NCBI GenBank assembly: GCA_023398295.1
Contig: JAEWSL010000056.1
Span: forward strand, 1 to 34,326
Direction: 5' to 3'
DNA length: 34,326 bases
Source: Elusimicrobiota bacterium
GTDB lineage: Bacteria; Elusimicrobiota; Elusimicrobia; Elusimicrobiales; Elusimicrobiaceae
Part shown: positions 7,889 through 16,985 of the stretch, piece by piece
How the letters are laid out: the number at the start of each line of letters is the position of its first letter
Numbering within the stretch: position 1 is the first letter of the stretch
Position numbers and translations under genes: made by a program
Notes under the pieces: model-generated
Seen by the model: the letters and a program-made list of their open reading frames with translations, nothing else
Told to the model about the DNA's origin: nothing
Databases searched by the model: none

Positions 7889-9028
7889 ATGAAAAAACAT
7901 CTTATTTTGCTTATTGCCGCAGCAACCCTTTTTACCGCCTGCCAAACGCCTGAAAAGAAACTGGAACAGGCAGAAAAAGCCGAATATAACTGGCAGACAA
8001 AAGATTATATGACGGTAAAAGGCGTTTACTCCTCCACGTCGCCCGATATCCCCTCTTACGCGCCCAAGCTGGAAGATAACGAACTTTTCTTTGACGTTGA
8101 GGAATATACTTCCGAGGCGGACTTAAAAAAATTCCTTGAAAAAGAAGGCTGGCCTTTTGCCCTCTTTGAAGGCAAACGCCCCGTAGTTTTAATTATGCCA
8201 AACAACGCGCTTACGACAATGTACCGCCCCGATATAAATAAGATAGGCTTTACGATAAAACTTTCCGCCATACAGGCAAAATATCTTAAGGGACGCCATA
8301 TTTACTCCGTAGGCAAAAGAAGCGAGGGAATAAGCAAACAAAAAGATTGGCAGTTCCCCCCTGATGAAACGATTTATCTTATTACTTCTGCCGACGCAGA
8401 CAGTATTTTGGGAGATTGGGTGCAGCCCGTACCTAATTTACCCGCCAGACGACGCGGAATTATTTTGCAGAAAGACGGCGCAGCATCTTCCATCAATCCC
8501 GAGTATTGGGCAAAAAAAATAATTATACAGCCCAAAGCCCCCGTCCCCCCGCCGCAGCCCCAAGAGCAAAACCCAAACCCCGAAAGCGCGCCCGAAGCGC
8601 AAAACGCAGCCGCGCCGCAACAACCTGAACTTCCGCCGACGCAGGCCGCCGCTCCTCCTGCTCAGCAGCCCGCCCAGCCCGCGCGCGAAATAAAAGTGAC
8701 GACTAAATACGAAAAGTGGGAACTGCAGGGCAACTATCTTGTCCTGAGCGGCAAATATATAAGCAAAGAAATGGTAAAGGTGGAGGTGCCCGTCAAGCAG
8801 CCGAAACCAAAAATTTCCCCCGACGATGAAGAAGAAGAAATATATAAGGGCAAAATTTTATTTACCTCCCGCCCGCAGGAGCCGGTTAAAACGGAAATTA
8901 AAGAAGAAATGCAGGAAAAAGAATACGACTTTACCGAGGTCTACGAAATACGCGATAACCCCACCCTTAGAGAACTTACTTTAGTTACCGACGACGGCAA
9001 AGAGCTTCAGTTCTACAGAAAAGAATAG
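7889..9028 (+). CDS. Lipoprotein of unknown function with Pro/Gln-rich linker
   Basis: This 379-residue protein has a lipoprotein signal peptide: MKK, a hydrophobic stretch, and the lipobox FTAC with the modified Cys at residue 18. Residues about 20-190 form a soluble domain I do not recognise. Residues about 210-265 are a Pro/Gln/Ala-rich linker (APEAQNAAAPQQPELPPTQ and similar), and 270-379 are a beta-rich, charged domain (KYEKWELQGNYLVLSGKYI). The layout suggests an envelope lipoprotein with two domains joined by a flexible spacer. GGGGGA precedes the ATG. The next gene starts 22 bases after the stop. Function not assigned. Confidence 0.85.
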   Translation: MKKHLILLIAAATLFTACQTPEKKLEQAEKAEYNWQTKDYMTVKGVYSSTSPDIPSYAPKLEDNELFFDVEEYTSEADLKKFLEKEGWPFALFEGKRPVVLIMPNNALTTMYRPDINKIGFTIKLSAIQAKYLKGRHIYSVGKRSEGISKQKDWQFPPDETIYLITSADADSILGDWVQPVPNLPARRRGIILQKDGAASSINPEYWAKKIIIQPKAPVPPPQPQEQNPNPESAPEAQNAAAPQQPELPPTQAAAPPAQQPAQPAREIKVTTKYEKWELQGNYLVLSGKYISKEMVKVEVPVKQPKPKISPDDEEEEIYKGKILFTSRPQEPVKTEIKEEMQEKEYDFTEVYEIRDNPTLRELTLVTDDGKELQFYRKE

Positions 9029-9038
9029 CCAAGTTTTG

Positions 9039-9044
9039 TATAAT
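9039..9044 (+). promoter_or_regulatory. TATAAT box six bases before the DUF6056-like ATG (leaderless)
   Basis: A perfect TATAAT ends six bases before the ATG at 9051. No ribosome-binding site lies between, so a transcript from this box would start at or next to the ATG. No -35 match is seen. The same box-to-ATG spacing occurs at three other genes in the window. Confidence 0.5.
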
Positions 9045-9050
9045 TTTCCT

Positions 9051-10496
9051 ATGCCTATAAAAAACAGAGAGCTTGACTTCAGCCTTTCACCTAAGAATGC
9101 GATTGCGCTTTGGATTTTTCTTTGCGTTTTTTACGCGGTTTTGATAGGAATGATGTCCTATTGGTTTCCTTACGGCGTAGACGAAATTACGCGCTTTAAT
9201 TCCCCCGCGGACGTATTTACGCAGTTTATTTACTCCTACCAAAATTATAATCCGCGCATTTGGCCGCTGTTTAATAATATGATTCTTTATTTGGGCAAAT
9301 GGTCTTTTGTTCTTGCAAACCCAATGGCGCAGCTTGCTTTGGTTTTGGGCATATTTTACTTTACCCGCGGCAGAATGCCCGCTTTTAAGAGAACAGACGA
9401 CGTCCCCCCGTTTTTATTTATCTGCCTTCTTATTTTGTTTACCGTGCCGCAGCCCGACAATACGCTTATTTGGATAGGCGGGGCCACAAATTACAGCTGG
9501 CCCGCGTGCGCTTACGTGCTTTTTTTATGTCTTTTAAGAGCGCTGGCCGACGGCAAAATAATTCTTAAAAATTCCGCTTTGCTTTTAGGCGCGATGTTTT
9601 TTGGAGGCATTATTTTGGGCATGGGAAATGAAAATTCTTCGCCGATGATGCTGTTAATTGCCGTCGGCTTTGAGCTTTACTGCTACTTCAAAAAAATCAA
9701 AACGCCGCTTTGGTTTTACGCGCTTTTGGCGGGGACTGCCGTAGGGGTTTTGCTTTTATTTGCATCGCCCTCTTCTTACAAAAGGCTTTCTTTGGTAATC
9801 TTTGACGAGTTTAAGCACTCCTCTATGTCCGAGCGCGCTTCGTGGCATATTGAGCGTCTTGTAACTTTTGTAAACATCACCATGTGGCTGCCGGTTGCAA
9901 CTTTTATTATGATGCTCGCAGCGGGTTTTAACGGGGCGAAAAAACCGCTAAAAGACAAAACTTATCTGCTTGCTTTTTCTATTTTTTGGTGCGCAACGGC
10001 TATGGCAGCCGCCTTGTTTTTGGCCCCGCTGTTTAACGAAACAAGAACATTTTTTTCCGCAGCGGTATTTTTTATAATCGCATTTTTGCTTATGCTGCGC
10101 TATATAAAAGAAACTTACTCTTTTGACTTTATTAAATACGCCGTCTGGCCGCTGGTTACGATAGCGGTTTTCTTCTCGGCGGAGCTGCTGTTTCCCTATT
10201 TTGATTTACACGCGCAGGAACTAAGACGCTTTGAGGCAATAGCCCGGGCAAAAGCAGAGGGCAGGCAGGAAGTTTTTTTGCCCGGATACCGCACCACAAT
10301 TACACCTTTTAGAAATCTTACCGTTTTGGTCTTTGACGGGCTTTGGAACAACGCGCGCGCGCAGGAATACTACGGCATAAAAATTACCGACGATATTGAC
10401 CACGAGGGCCAGCTCAGACTGTTAAAAGATGCGACAATAAAAAAACTCAAGCGCGAAAATCCGCTTGCTTCGGCCATTACCTTAACTTCAAGATAA
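9051..10496 (+). CDS. Polytopic membrane protein, DUF6056-like
   Basis: The product has ten or more hydrophobic segments, starting with ALWIFLCVFYAVLIGMM and ending near residue 385, followed by a hydrophilic C-terminal tail of about 95 residues. The loop after the first segment carries an acidic stretch (YGVDEI), a later one NPRIWPLFNN, and the motif WIGGATNYSWP in the middle resembles DUF6056, a family of GT-C-like membrane proteins often linked to surface polysaccharides; this assignment rests on pattern memory. The ATG at 9051 (MPIKNREL) is preferred to an in-frame TTG at 9036 because TATAAT fills the space between. The stop lies one base from the stop of the convergent mscL gene. Confidence 0.75.
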   Translation: MPIKNRELDFSLSPKNAIALWIFLCVFYAVLIGMMSYWFPYGVDEITRFNSPADVFTQFIYSYQNYNPRIWPLFNNMILYLGKWSFVLANPMAQLALVLGIFYFTRGRMPAFKRTDDVPPFLFICLLILFTVPQPDNTLIWIGGATNYSWPACAYVLFLCLLRALADGKIILKNSALLLGAMFFGGIILGMGNENSSPMMLLIAVGFELYCYFKKIKTPLWFYALLAGTAVGVLLLFASPSSYKRLSLVIFDEFKHSSMSERASWHIERLVTFVNITMWLPVATFIMMLAAGFNGAKKPLKDKTYLLAFSIFWCATAMAAALFLAPLFNETRTFFSAAVFFIIAFLLMLRYIKETYSFDFIKYAVWPLVTIAVFFSAELLFPYFDLHAQELRRFEAIARAKAEGRQEVFLPGYRTTITPFRNLTVLVFDGLWNNARAQEYYGIKITDDIDHEGQLRLLKDATIKKLKRENPLASAITLTSR

Positions 10497-10497
10497 A

Positions 10498-10965
10498 TTA
10501 TTTTATTTCAGACGTGCAATTGGGGCATTTTACGGCCGCGATATTAACCGTGCTCTTGCAATAGGGGCAGGTTTTTGTGGTCGCGGGGACGTTTTCGTTT
10601 TTATCTCTGAGGCCGTTTATAAATTTAATTAAAATAAAAACCGCGACCGCAACAATTAAAAAACTTACCAGCGTGTTAAAAAACGCGCCCAGATTTAATA
10701 CGACCGCGCCCGCCTGGGAAGCCGCGTCAACCGAAGCGTAAGGCCCCGTAATATCAGGCCCGTTTTTAAGGACGATAAACATTCCGTTAAAATTAACGTG
10801 CGCCAAAATTAAATTAAGCGGCGGCATGATTATATCTTTGACAAGCGAATTTACCACCCCGCCGAAAGACGCGCCGATAATTATGCCCACGGCCATGTCA
10901 ATCATATTGCCCTTAATGGCAAATTTCTTAAATTCCGAGAAAAGATTTTTGAAAACTTTAGGCAT
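10498..10965 (-). CDS. mscL: Large-conductance mechanosensitive channel MscL with C-terminal zinc ribbon
   Basis: The first 120 residues are classical MscL: EFKKFAIKGNMIDMAVGIIIG (N-terminal amphipathic helix and TM1), GGVVNSLVKDIIMPP, a periplasmic loop of about 30 residues, and TM2 at about 93-118. The channel opens on membrane tension and releases solutes during osmotic downshock. After a short linker, the C-terminus has C133-x2-C136 and C147-x2-C150, a zinc-ribbon pattern, where ordinary MscL has a charged helical bundle. The ribosome-binding site GGGGGG precedes the ATG. It follows lon on the same strand with a 30-base gap and faces the DUF6056-like gene tail to tail. Confidence 0.95.
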   Translation of the reverse strand: MPKVFKNLFSEFKKFAIKGNMIDMAVGIIIGASFGGVVNSLVKDIIMPPLNLILAHVNFNGMFIVLKNGPDITGPYASVDAASQAGAVVLNLGAFFNTLVSFLIVAVAVFILIKFINGLRDKNENVPATTKTCPYCKSTVNIAAVKCPNCTSEIK

Positions 10966-10995
10966 TTTATCCCCCCAGCCTTTAAGCCGCCGTCT

Positions 10996-13467
10996 TTAAC
11001 GGGCGCGCTGTTTCTTTTTGGCCTTTTTTACCTTATTTATTTTCTTTGCTTCTTTAACTTCCTTTTCTTTTTGCTTTTTTGCCGAGCTGACGGCCTTTTC
11101 CGCCTTATCTGTTTTTTCCGTTTTATCCGTTTTGCCAAAAACTATTTTTACCACTTCGTCCATATGCGTAACGGCAATAAGGTTTAATTCCTTGCGGATT
11201 TGCTCGGGGATTTCGCTTACGTCTTTCTCGTTAGTCTTGGGATATAAGATAGTGCGGATATTCTCGCGGTAGGCGGCTAAAAACTTTTCCTTTATGCCGC
11301 CGACGGGCAAAATGCGCCCCGTCAAAGTTATCTCCCCCGTCATGGCAATGCCTTTTTTTACGGGCTTATCTGTAAGAAGGCTTATTAAAGCCGTGCAAAT
11401 GGCAGCGCCGGCCGAAGGCCCGTCTTTTGGCACAGCTCCCTCGGGAAAGTGCAGGTGGAAATCAAATTTATCAAAATTAATTTTGCCGCCGAAACCGCGG
11501 CTTCTTGCGTAAGTAAGGGCCGCGCGCACGCTTTCTTTCATAACATCGCCCAGCTGGCCCGTTAAGATAAGGCGGCCTTTGCCTTCAAACTTGGCGGCTT
11601 CAATGGAAAGCGTTTCGCCGCCGACTGAAGTCCACGCCAAACCCGTTGAGATGCCTACGCCGTTTTCCTCCTGCTTAAAGTTGGAGTATTTCGGCACGCC
11701 CAAAAAGTCGTAAAGATTTTTAGGCGTCACGGACAAAGCTTTCTTTTTTTCAACGTACATCTTGGCCGCTTTGCGGCAAATTGTGCCGATTTCGCGCTCA
11801 AAGTTTCTTACGCCGGCCTCGCGCACATATTCCTTCATAATAAGGTCCAAAGCGGGCACCGTAACAGAAAGAGCTTTTTTGTCAAGGCCGTGCTCTTTCA
11901 TCTGACGCGGCAGCAGATACTGCTGGGCAATGGCGCGCTTTTCATAATGCGTGTAGCCTGAAAATTCTATTATTTCCAGACGGTCGCGCAAAGTAAGCGG
12001 TATGCCGCTTAAAGTGTTTGCCGTAGTGATAAACATTACCTTGGAAACGTCAAAAGGAACGTCCAGATAATGGTCGGTAAAGTCTTTATTTTGCTCGGGG
12101 TCCAAAAGTTCCAAAAGGGCCGCGGCGGGATCTCCGCGCCAGTCGGAACCCATTTTGTCAATTTCGTCTAAAAGGAAAAGCGGGTTATTGCTCTTTGCCT
12201 TATTTATCCCCTGTATTATGCGCCCGGGAAGAGAGCCTATATAAGTTCTGCGGTGGCCGCGGATTTCGCTCTCGTCGCGTACGCCTCCCAAAGACATTCT
12301 TACAAATTTGCGCCCCAAAGCTTCCGCTATGGATTTGGCAATGGAGGTCTTGCCCGTTCCCGGAGGGCCTACAAAACAAAGCACGGGCCCTTTAAGGCTT
12401 TTTGTAAGCTGTCTTACGGCGATATATTCCAAAACGCGCTCTTTTACTTTTGTGAGGCCGTAATGCTGCGAGTCCAAAATTTCTTTGGCTTTGTTGATGT
12501 CCAAAACGTCTTCCGTGCAGGAATTCCACGGCATATTTATAAGCCAGTCAAGATAGGTTCTTGAAACGGTAGACTCCGGCGAAAACGGCGCCATCTTTGA
12601 GAGGCGTTCCAGTTCTTTTTCGGCCACTTCGGCCACGTCCTTGGGAAGGCCGTTCTTTTTTATTTTGGCTTTAAGTTCGTCTATATCTTTTTGGAAATCA
12701 TCTTTTTGGCGCAGTTCTTTTTGAATGGCTTTCATCTGCTCGTTAAGATAATATTCTTTTTGCGTCTTCTCAATTTGGCTGCGCACTTTGGAATGTATTT
12801 TTTCCTCAAGGCTGATAATTTCAACCTCGCTGGCAAGCAGCTTAAGCAGTTTTTCAAGACGCGGCTTTACAGCGACAGTTTCCAAAATATCCTGGCGGTC
12901 CTGCGTCTTTACTATTATGTTGGAGGCAATGGTGTCGGCCAGTTTGGAGGGATCTTCAATCTGCCTTAAAAAGGAAACGCCTTCTATGGCAATGCGCTTT
13001 GTGACCATGGCGTACTCTTCAAACTGATCTAAAGTCTGGCGCATGAGGGCTTTTATTTCGGCGTCGGCGGGGGAGTCGTCTTTAGGATACTCCGCCTCGG
13101 CAAACCAGCTTTTGGCCATAGGGTTAAAAGCAATATTATTTATCTTGGCGCGCAAAAGGCCCTGCAAAAAAACTTTCATGGTGCCGTCGGGCATTTTTAG
13201 GGATTGCGTGATTTCGGCCAAAACGCCGAACTTGAAAATATCTTCGGGCTTGGGATCTTTTACCTCAGCCGATTTCTGCGAAACCGCAATTATATACTTG
13301 CCCGTTGTGCCCAAAGCAAGCTCTATGGCCATAACGGATTTTGTTCTGTCAACAGAAATCGGCAAAGACATTCCGGGGAACATAACCACGTCGCGTATCG
13401 CTATGGCGGGAAGGCTTTTGGGGAGCGTTTGCTCCTCCTTTTTAATATCGTCTGCAAGATTGTTCAT
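10996..13467 (-). CDS. lon: ATP-dependent protease Lon
   Basis: The 823-residue protein has the full LonA layout: N-terminal substrate domain (about 18-210), coiled coil (about 215-290), AAA+ module with Walker A G367-PPGTGKT374 and Walker B FLLDEID (431-437), and the serine protease domain with catalytic S685 in DGPSAG and K726 in GGIKEK. It degrades misfolded and regulatory proteins in the cytoplasm. The C-terminus carries an unusual extension of about 45 residues rich in Lys, Glu and Ala (from 779), which may bind nucleic acid or simply be a disordered tail. GAGAGGGG precedes the ATG. Its own promoter is visible upstream, overlapping the end of proS. Confidence 0.97.
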   Translation of the reverse strand: MNNLADDIKKEEQTLPKSLPAIAIRDVVMFPGMSLPISVDRTKSVMAIELALGTTGKYIIAVSQKSAEVKDPKPEDIFKFGVLAEITQSLKMPDGTMKVFLQGLLRAKINNIAFNPMAKSWFAEAEYPKDDSPADAEIKALMRQTLDQFEEYAMVTKRIAIEGVSFLRQIEDPSKLADTIASNIIVKTQDRQDILETVAVKPRLEKLLKLLASEVEIISLEEKIHSKVRSQIEKTQKEYYLNEQMKAIQKELRQKDDFQKDIDELKAKIKKNGLPKDVAEVAEKELERLSKMAPFSPESTVSRTYLDWLINMPWNSCTEDVLDINKAKEILDSQHYGLTKVKERVLEYIAVRQLTKSLKGPVLCFVGPPGTGKTSIAKSIAEALGRKFVRMSLGGVRDESEIRGHRRTYIGSLPGRIIQGINKAKSNNPLFLLDEIDKMGSDWRGDPAAALLELLDPEQNKDFTDHYLDVPFDVSKVMFITTANTLSGIPLTLRDRLEIIEFSGYTHYEKRAIAQQYLLPRQMKEHGLDKKALSVTVPALDLIMKEYVREAGVRNFEREIGTICRKAAKMYVEKKKALSVTPKNLYDFLGVPKYSNFKQEENGVGISTGLAWTSVGGETLSIEAAKFEGKGRLILTGQLGDVMKESVRAALTYARSRGFGGKINFDKFDFHLHFPEGAVPKDGPSAGAAICTALISLLTDKPVKKGIAMTGEITLTGRILPVGGIKEKFLAAYRENIRTILYPKTNEKDVSEIPEQIRKELNLIAVTHMDEVVKIVFGKTDKTEKTDKAEKAVSSAKKQKEKEVKEAKKINKVKKAKKKQRAR

Positions 13468-13551
13468 AGCCCCTCTCTTCTATAAATTAAAGATAAATCC
13501 TAAAATAAATCCGCGCAAAGCGCGCCGAAAAGGCTGCCTGCGGGTTTAGTT

Positions 13552-13580
13552 ATTATACAAATTTTTTCTTTTTTTAGCAA
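13552..13580 (-). promoter_or_regulatory. lon promoter (TTGCTA-N17-TATAAT)
   Basis: On the minus strand, TTGCTA (13575-13580) and a perfect TATAAT (13552-13557) are separated by 17 bases, of which most are A. The predicted start near 13545 gives lon a leader of about 80 bases. No CIRCE element or clear heat-shock -10 was recognised. The site lies just past the proS stop. Confidence 0.6.
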
Positions 13581-13582
13581 AC

Positions 13583-15298
13583 TTAGCCCTTGATTGCTAA
13601 TTTTAATTTCTCCGCAATTTCGGTCAGAGCCCAAGTTTCGGCCATGCCGGTAGCGCGGTTTTTATATTCTATTTTGCCTTCGGGCAAAAGCTTGCGCCCG
13701 ACGGCAAGACGGTGGGGAATGCCAATTAAGTCGGCGTCTTTGAATTTGACGCCGGGCCGCTCGGCTCTGTCGTCATAGAGAACGCTGAAACCCAGCGCGC
13801 TTAAGGAGGCGTAAATTTCATCGGCTTTTTGTTTTACTTCACCCTCGTCAAGAGCAAGAAGGTGAGCATCAAAGGGGGCAAGCGGGGCGGGCCAGATTAT
13901 ACCGTTTTCGTCTTTAGACTGCTCTATTGCGGCGGCCAAAACCCTGCTTATGCCAATGCCGTAGCAGCCCATTATCATAGGTTTGGACTGCTGATTTTCG
14001 TCTAAGAAATTTGCGCCCATAGCGGCGGAGTATTTTGTGCCAAGCTTAAAAGTATGCCCCACTTCAATGCCGCGCGTGAAATCAAACTGCGCGCCGCAGC
14101 GCGGGCAAACGTCGCCGCAAGAAGCTGTTTTTAGGTCGGCGTACATATCAACCTTAAAATTATGTTCGGGCGTAACGTTAATGATGTGAGTATCTTTTTT
14201 ATTGCCGCCGGCAATGCCGTTGACTATAGTTTTGACATAATTATCGGCAAGCAGTTTGACGTGGGGATTTTTCTCCTTAAAACCCAGGGGGCCGGCAAAG
14301 CCGAGCTCGGCTTTGGTAACATTGGCGTAAAGTTCGGGGGAGGCAATTTCAAGCATGGCGCAGTTTAGAACTTTTTTAAGCTTAAACTCGTTAAGTTCGT
14401 CTGAGCCGCGCATTAAAACGATAACGGGTTTCTCGTCTGCGCAGTAAATAAGCATTTTTATTATCTTGCTTACGGGTTGTTTTAGGAAATTTGCCACGTC
14501 TTCAACGCTGTGCGCGTTTGGGGTGGAAACTTCTTTGGGCTCAAGTAAAGTTTCTTCATCACAAGAGGCGGCCTTTGGCGCGGCAATTTCCGTCTTCTCT
14601 GTATTTGCGCAGTAGCCGCACGACGGGCAGACAGATATCTCATTTTCCCCCATATCGGCAAGGACCATAAACTCGTGCGAGAAATTGCCGCCTATGGAGC
14701 CGGTGTCAGCCTCCACCGCCTTAAATTTGAAACCGCAGCGCGTGAAAATTTTATTGTAAGCTTCGTAGAGTTTTTGATACCACTCGTTTGCGCTTTCTTC
14801 GCCGGCGTGGAAGGAATAGGCGTCTTTCATATAAAATTCCCTCGCGCGCATTACGCCAAAGCGCGGGCGGATTTCATCGCGAAATTTAGCGCCAAACTGA
14901 TAAAGACAAATCGGCAATTGTTTGTATGAAGAAACGTCCTTTGAAACTAAATTTGTTATCACTTCTTCGGCGGTTGGGGCAAGACAAAAACCGGCGTCTT
15001 TGCGGTCTTTGAAGCGCAAAAGTTCTTTGCCGTAATATTTCCAGCGGCCGCTTTCCTCCCAAAGTTCCTGCGGCTGGACGACGGGCAGCCAAACCTCGCA
15101 GCAACCGGCGCGGTCAAGCTCTTCACGCACGATTTGCTCTATCTTCTTAAGCACGCGCACGCCCAACGGCAGCCACTCGTAGATGCCGCTTGCCGTCTTG
15201 CGCATGAGCCCCGCGCGAAACATCAATTTTGCGCTTGCAACATCAGCGTCTTTGGGGGCTTCTTTTAATGTGGGTATATAATATTGTGATAATTTCAT
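13583..15298 (-). CDS. proS: Proline--tRNA ligase (bacterial type with editing domain)
   Basis: The 571-residue protein has class II motifs: motif 1 region in VWLPVVQP, motif 2 as FRDEIRPRFGVMRAREFYMKDAYSF, and motif 3 as GCYGIGISRVLAAAIEQ. The YbaK-like insertion domain (about 235-380) that hydrolyses Ala-tRNA(Pro) is present, flanked by CPSCGYC and CPRCGAQ pairs. The C-terminal anticodon-binding domain spans about 465-571. It charges tRNA(Pro). The ATG lies four bases after the stop of the upstream methyltransferase, and the ribosome-binding site AAGGAA falls inside that methyltransferase's coding end. Expression of this essential gene thus appears to depend on the ispG-restriction cassette transcript unless a hidden promoter exists. 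Confidence 0.97.
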   Translation of the reverse strand: MKLSQYYIPTLKEAPKDADVASAKLMFRAGLMRKTASGIYEWLPLGVRVLKKIEQIVREELDRAGCCEVWLPVVQPQELWEESGRWKYYGKELLRFKDRKDAGFCLAPTAEEVITNLVSKDVSSYKQLPICLYQFGAKFRDEIRPRFGVMRAREFYMKDAYSFHAGEESANEWYQKLYEAYNKIFTRCGFKFKAVEADTGSIGGNFSHEFMVLADMGENEISVCPSCGYCANTEKTEIAAPKAASCDEETLLEPKEVSTPNAHSVEDVANFLKQPVSKIIKMLIYCADEKPVIVLMRGSDELNEFKLKKVLNCAMLEIASPELYANVTKAELGFAGPLGFKEKNPHVKLLADNYVKTIVNGIAGGNKKDTHIINVTPEHNFKVDMYADLKTASCGDVCPRCGAQFDFTRGIEVGHTFKLGTKYSAAMGANFLDENQQSKPMIMGCYGIGISRVLAAAIEQSKDENGIIWPAPLAPFDAHLLALDEGEVKQKADEIYASLSALGFSVLYDDRAERPGVKFKDADLIGIPHRLAVGRKLLPEGKIEYKNRATGMAETWALTEIAEKLKLAIKG

Positions 15299-15302
15299 AA
15301 TT

Positions 15303-16316
15303 TTAATTGTTTCCTTGTTGTTTTTCTAATATATGTAAGAACTCAAATGTAGATGTTGCTTTGTGATTTCTATTTTCTGTTTTATCCGATTTGAATCTTT
15401 GATATTTCTGCTTGACCATATCATATTTGCCATATTTGCACATAATAGATTTTATATCAGACAAATTCATTATTCCTTCGTTGTTGTAACTCAAAAAGAT
15501 ATATTTGAAGTTTGCATTTTTAATAATGTCCTCAAAGGCTTTCTTTACATTATTTTTTATGCAGTAACTGGAGCGGTGATATTCTCTCAATCCGGTTTTG
15601 CCTTTGGGCTCAAATTTATCGTATTTTGCTATGGTATTTAGTATGTGGTAATTTGCTCCATATTGTCTGGAGTTATATGGTGGGTCTAAATATAAAATAT
15701 CTCCTGAAATAGTTTTTATTAATTCATTTGCATCTCTGTTGAAGACCTTGTGCTCGTTATCGTTTATTTCAAATAAAGCTGGCTTTAAAAATAGATCCTT
15801 TTGAGCCGATTTCTTGAGGTGTTTTAAGAAAGCTCCATATACGGAGGCGGTATTTGCGACTCTGTCGGAGGCCTCAAGCAACGAAGTCAGCAAAAAATAA
15901 TATAAATTTTTATTTATTTCTTTTGCCAAAAACCACTTTTCTATTTGTTTTCTTATAGCGTCTATTTTTTGGCCATTCTTATCGGAAAAATATTGTCTTT
16001 TGCTTCCTGAGCCTATACAATAGTTATTATAAATGAAACCATTATTTTCCCCTTTGATATTATTTAGCCTGTCAAGATAAACCTGATAATATAAAGGTTT
16101 GTGGTTTTCAATATAATTTTTATTTATGATAAAACTGTAATATTCAATATCGTTTGCAATGACTTGTTTAACTTCTTTTTTAAAGGATCTTCCCACATTG
16201 CCAGTTCCTGCAAATAAATCACAGAAGGATTTTTTTGACAAATCCTTACCGACAACTGAATATACAGTTGATTTTATAAATGGGGATAGCTTTAATTTTG
16301 ACCCTATATAATTCAT
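15303..16316 (-). CDS. D12-class N6-adenine DNA methyltransferase (restriction-modification)
   Basis: The 337-residue protein opens with MNYIGSKLKL, typical of D12 (Dam/FokI-like, alpha-class) methyltransferases. Motif I is DLFAGTGN (33-40) for S-adenosylmethionine, and motif IV is D211-P-P-Y214 followed by NSRQYGANYH. A target-recognition region lies between them. It would methylate adenine N6 in one strand of the recognition site. It is the last of three tightly packed AT-rich genes (methyltransferase, nuclease, methyltransferase), starting five bases after the nuclease stop and ending four bases before the proS ATG. Codon use is strongly A/T-ending, unlike proS and ispG beside it, which indicates transfer. 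Confidence 0.92.
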   Translation of the reverse strand: MNYIGSKLKLSPFIKSTVYSVVGKDLSKKSFCDLFAGTGNVGRSFKKEVKQVIANDIEYYSFIINKNYIENHKPLYYQVYLDRLNNIKGENNGFIYNNYCIGSGSKRQYFSDKNGQKIDAIRKQIEKWFLAKEINKNLYYFLLTSLLEASDRVANTASVYGAFLKHLKKSAQKDLFLKPALFEINDNEHKVFNRDANELIKTISGDILYLDPPYNSRQYGANYHILNTIAKYDKFEPKGKTGLREYHRSSYCIKNNVKKAFEDIIKNANFKYIFLSYNNEGIMNLSDIKSIMCKYGKYDMVKQKYQRFKSDKTENRNHKATSTFEFLHILEKQQGNN

Positions 16317-16321
16317 AAGCT

Positions 16322-16984
16322 TTATTTTTCTTCAGGATATAATTTTTTTAATATATCTTCACAAACTTCTTTGCTAATTCTTTTTACGCTAGTTTTTCTA
16401 TATTGAACAGGGTCATATTGATAGCATCCTTTACAACCTAAATCTCTGTTGTAATCCTCATTTCCTTCATAAAAAGGATACGGATTACCTTTTATATTTT
16501 TTGCATTCCAACGCTTATTGGTTCTTTTGCATTCTTTACATATCTGTCTTTTTACATCATTTGCAGCTTTACATAATGGTTGAAAATCGTCAAGTTTTTG
16601 GTCTGATAAATTTGAAAGTCTATGATCATCTTTACGTCCGTCTTTATGATCAATTTCTACTCTTGTATTTACCGAGGTTCCATTTATGCCAAGCATAACA
16701 CAATTTTTGTTTTTGTAGTAGTCTTTTATATCTTTACGTATTGCGTGGCTAAATGTTGTTTCTGTATTAAATCCATTAAGCCTTACCTTCAATATGGCAC
16801 CTTTATCTGGGTACCTTTCTAAGATATACTTTTTAGCCAAGTTTGAACTTGCGCGACCCCAAGACCATCCATTTTCAAAGGAAAGGGAGGAATATTTATT
16901 AATAAACTCTGTTTTCTCTACCCAACGACTCACTCCCTTGTCATTTGGCTTTGCGAGTTCTATAAATAGTTCTGTTTTAGTCAT
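16322..16984 (-). CDS. HNH-type Type II restriction endonuclease (predicted)
   Basis: This 220-residue protein has a beta-beta-alpha-metal (HNH) core: VEIDHKDGRKDD with D112-H113, SN at 124-125, and ANDVKR with N142. Structural zinc pairs C149-x2-C152 and C184-x2-C187 surround its end. Its position between two DNA methyltransferases makes it the restriction nuclease of the cassette; sequence specificity cannot be read. A strong AAGGAG precedes the ATG, and the ATG is one base after the stop of the upstream methyltransferase. It is as AT-rich as its partners. A homing nuclease is less likely because both modification genes are adjacent and intact. Confidence 0.85.
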   Translation of the reverse strand: MTKTELFIELAKPNDKGVSRWVEKTEFINKYSSLSFENGWSWGRASSNLAKKYILERYPDKGAILKVRLNGFNTETTFSHAIRKDIKDYYKNKNCVMLGINGTSVNTRVEIDHKDGRKDDHRLSNLSDQKLDDFQPLCKAANDVKRQICKECKRTNKRWNAKNIKGNPYPFYEGNEDYNRDLGCKGCYQYDPVQYRKTSVKRISKEVCEDILKKLYPEEK

Positions 16985-16985
16985 T

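Noticed and set aside
12691..12969. Overlapping plus-strand ORFs opposite lon
   Set aside because: Shadows of lon codon bias; the lon frame is complete with all catalytic motifs.
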